Of a stretch of DNA of 8,027 nucleotides, positions 6,335 through 8,027 are shown piece by piece. The translations under genes and the position numbers were made by a program. Under the pieces are notes generated by a model, which was not told the origin of the DNA, made no database searches, and worked only from the letters and a program-made list of their open reading frames with translations. How positions within the stretch are numbered: position 1 is the first letter of the stretch; every line of letters begins with the position of its first letter. Origin of the DNA: Synechococcaceae cyanobacterium (lineage in GTDB: Bacteria; Cyanobacteriota; Cyanobacteriia; PCC-6307; Cyanobiaceae); contig CANHGA010000087.1 in NCBI GenBank assembly GCA_947460085.1, forward strand, positions 1 to 8,027, in the 5' to 3' direction.

Positions 6335-6721
6335 ATGGGCGTTAATTCGATCACCCTTGTGGGCCGGGCCGGCCGCGACCCCGAAGTTCGCTACTTCGAA
6401 TCCGGCAGCGTGGTGGCCAACCTCACCCTCGCCGTCAACCGCCGCAGCTCGGGCGACGAACCCGACTGGTTCAACCTGGAGATCTGGGGCAAGCAGGCCC
6501 AAGTCGCCGCGGACTACGTCCGTAAGGGCTCCCTAGTGGGCATCATCGGCAGCTTCAAGCTGGACCGCTGGACCGATCGGGCCAGCGGCGAAGAGCGCAC
6601 CAAGCCCGTCATCCGCGTCGATCGGCTGGAACTGCTCGGCTCCAAGCGCGATGCCGAAGGCGGCAGCTTTGGCGGTGGTTTTGGCGGCGGAGAGCCAAGC
6701 GACGAGGAAGTGCCCTTCTGA
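6335..6721 (+). CDS. ssb: Single-stranded DNA-binding protein
   Basis: Cytoplasmic protein that coats single-stranded DNA during replication, repair and recombination; 128 residues. An OB-fold covers about residues 4-102 (NSITLVGRAGRDPEVRYF, then DWFNLEIWGKQAQVAADYV, GSLVGIIGSFKLDRW and a closing VIRVDRLELLG). A short glycine-rich linker (about 109-119) leads to the acidic tip EPSDEEVPF, the docking site for partner proteins in this family; E. coli ends in DDDIPF. The ATG at 6335-6337 is preceded by AAAGGAGA at 6321-6328, the strongest ribosome site in the window. A TTG at 6308 in the same frame lies upstream of that site and is rejected. It is the only plus-strand gene and converges with dedA, 23 nt away. 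Confidence 0.96.
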   Translation: MGVNSITLVGRAGRDPEVRYFESGSVVANLTLAVNRRSSGDEPDWFNLEIWGKQAQVAADYVRKGSLVGIIGSFKLDRWTDRASGEERTKPVIRVDRLELLGSKRDAEGGSFGGGFGGGEPSDEEVPF

Positions 6722-6722
6722 T

Positions 6723-6744
6723 CGCTTAGGTCAAAGGCCTAGCG
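6723..6744. terminator. Weak hairpin between convergent ssb and dedA
   Basis: CGCTTAGG (6723-6730) can pair with CCTAGCG (6738-6744) around a 7-nt loop if one T is bulged. It fills the gap between the ends of ssb and dedA, where a two-way terminator would be expected. Neither strand has a following U-run, so intrinsic termination would be weak. The structure is inferred by eye. Confidence 0.25.
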
Positions 6745-7404
6745 CTAATGGCTGGTGTTGCGCCTCTTCCAGATGCGCAGCCCCAGCCAGGCCACAAAGG
6801 CCGCCCCACCCAGCACCAAGATCACCTTCACCACCTTGGAGACCGGCTCGATCCAGAGCTCCACGTTGGTGTAACCCTCCCCAAGGGCCAAGCCCGCCAG
6901 GGTGAGCGCCAGGGTCCAGATGAAACTGCCGGCGGTGGTCCACAGCAGGAAAGGGGTCATCGGCATGAGCTCAATGCCTGCAGGCACCGAGACCAGGGTG
7001 CGAACCCCTGGTAACAGCCGGCCCCAAAAAACCAGGGTCGTGCCATAGCGGGCAAACCAGTTGCGACTGCGCTGCAGCTCCTTCGTGCTGACCCCGATCC
7101 AGCGGCCATAGCGGTTCAGCCACTGTTCCAGGCGCTCCTCATTGATCAACCGCCCGATCCAGTACCAGGGCAGGGTCCCCAAAACGGTGCCGAACAACCC
7201 CGCCAACACCACCGGAATCAAGTCCAGCTGCCCCTGATGCACGTAGAAGCCCCCAAGGGGCATGATCAATTCTGAAGGAATCGGCGGGAAGATGTTTTCC
7301 AGGAACATGGCCGCAAAGATGGCCCCGTAACCCAACCAAGGGTTGGCCTCCACCGCCGCACCGATCCATTGGGGGAGCTGCTGCACCAGTTCGCTAATCC
7401 CCAT
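6745..7404 (-). CDS. DedA-family inner-membrane protein
   Basis: Polytopic membrane protein of the DedA/SNARE-associated (VTT) family, 219 residues with the chosen start and typical in size. Family signatures are clear: FLENIFPPIPSELIMPLGG (about 34-52) with membrane-region acidic residues Glu36 and Glu45, and GRLLPGVRTLVSVPAG (128-143) with Arg129 and Arg135. These appear to match the acidic and arginine residues reported as essential in E. coli YqjA. Hydrophobic segments lie at about 26-40, 60-84, 122-140, 150-174 and 188-209. Some DedA proteins transport undecaprenyl phosphate back across the membrane; that role here is inference. The frame runs open to an ATG at 7485, but that codon lies inside the ahcY terminator. 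The ATG at 7402-7404 has AGGGA 7 nt upstream; an ATG at 7435-7437 is the alternative, adding a His-rich MHHNHSN start. Confidence 0.92.
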   Translation of the reverse strand: MGISELVQQLPQWIGAAVEANPWLGYGAIFAAMFLENIFPPIPSELIMPLGGFYVHQGQLDLIPVVLAGLFGTVLGTLPWYWIGRLINEERLEQWLNRYGRWIGVSTKELQRSRNWFARYGTTLVFWGRLLPGVRTLVSVPAGIELMPMTPFLLWTTAGSFIWTLALTLAGLALGEGYTNVELWIEPVSKVVKVILVLGGAAFVAWLGLRIWKRRNTSH

Positions 7405-7441
7405 GCCGCCATCCCTGTTGGAGTGATTGTGGTGCATGGTC

Positions 7442-7467
7442 TGGCAACCCCTGGGGATGGCTTGCCA
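7442..7467. repeat. Inverted repeat upstream of dedA
   Basis: TGGCAA (7442-7447) and TTGCCA (7462-7467) form perfect 6-bp arms around 14 nt that contain a nested CCCC-T-GGGG (7448-7456). The element lies between the ahcY terminator and the proposed dedA start, where a dedA promoter or operator is expected. It could instead be a leader hairpin on the dedA transcript. Confidence 0.35.
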
Positions 7468-7469
7468 AC

Positions 7470-7499
7470 AAAAAAGCCCGGCCATAGGGCCGGGCTTTT
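7470..7499 (-). terminator. Intrinsic terminator of ahcY
   Basis: A perfect 12-bp stem (7472-7483 pairing with 7488-7499, GC-rich core GCCCGGCC) closes a 4-nt loop. On the minus strand the core is followed by six consecutive T residues (7475 down to 7470). It begins about 30 nt after the ahcY stop, as expected for ahcY. The plus strand has four Ts, so weak two-way activity is possible. It also separates ahcY from dedA transcription. Confidence 0.92.
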
Positions 7500-7529
7500 G
7501 AACATGGCGCGCTCAGGCCACCAAAGCGA

Positions 7530-8027
<498 letters not shown>

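Noticed and set aside
7405..7485. 27-residue N-terminal extension of DedA from an ATG at 7485
   Set aside because: That ATG lies in the loop of the strong ahcY terminator, so transcripts starting at dedA's own promoter would not include it.

Overview
This window looks like ordinary core chromosome of a picocyanobacterium in the Synechococcus/Cyanobium group. The evidence is the very GC-rich coding DNA, a cyanobacterial RpaB/Ycf27-like response regulator, and a single mreB-mreC-mreD cell-shape cluster whose proteins read like picocyanobacterial ones from memory. The assignment rests on protein resemblance and could not be tested by a search. I see no mobile element, integrase, CRISPR array, RNA gene or foreign-looking segment.

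Layout. The left three quarters (about 36-6195) is a co-oriented minus-strand block, in transcription order: mreB, mreC, mreD, a lipoprotein-type ABC solute-binding protein, an OmpR/PhoB-family response regulator, and lysS. The first four genes are packed: 5 nt between mreB and mreC, a 4-nt stop/start overlap between mreC and mreD, and no gap between mreD and the binding-protein gene. The response regulator (126 nt gap) and lysS (51 nt gap) are looser. About 140 nt of repeat-rich intergenic DNA separates the mreB start from ssb, the only plus-strand gene. ssb converges on dedA (minus strand) with 23 nt between them. Upstream of dedA is a near-ideal intrinsic terminator that ends ahcY (minus strand), whose 5' part lies beyond the right edge.

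How the genes relate. MreB, MreC and MreD organise lateral wall synthesis. DedA-family membrane proteins are linked to lipid-carrier and envelope homeostasis, so the region leans toward the cell envelope. The solute-binding lipoprotein has no permease or ATPase here and the response regulator has no sensor kinase here, so their partners must be elsewhere. LysS, SSB and AhcY are housekeeping proteins for translation, DNA maintenance and methyl-cycle recycling.

Several starts differ from the longest open frames: GTG for mreB, TTG for lysS, and internal ATGs for mreD, dedA and ssb. I found no convincing undescribed system. The items most worth a second look are the binding-protein gene abutting mreD, the orphan regulator, the double palindrome plus 5-codon upstream frame before lysS, and the repeats between mreB and ssb.
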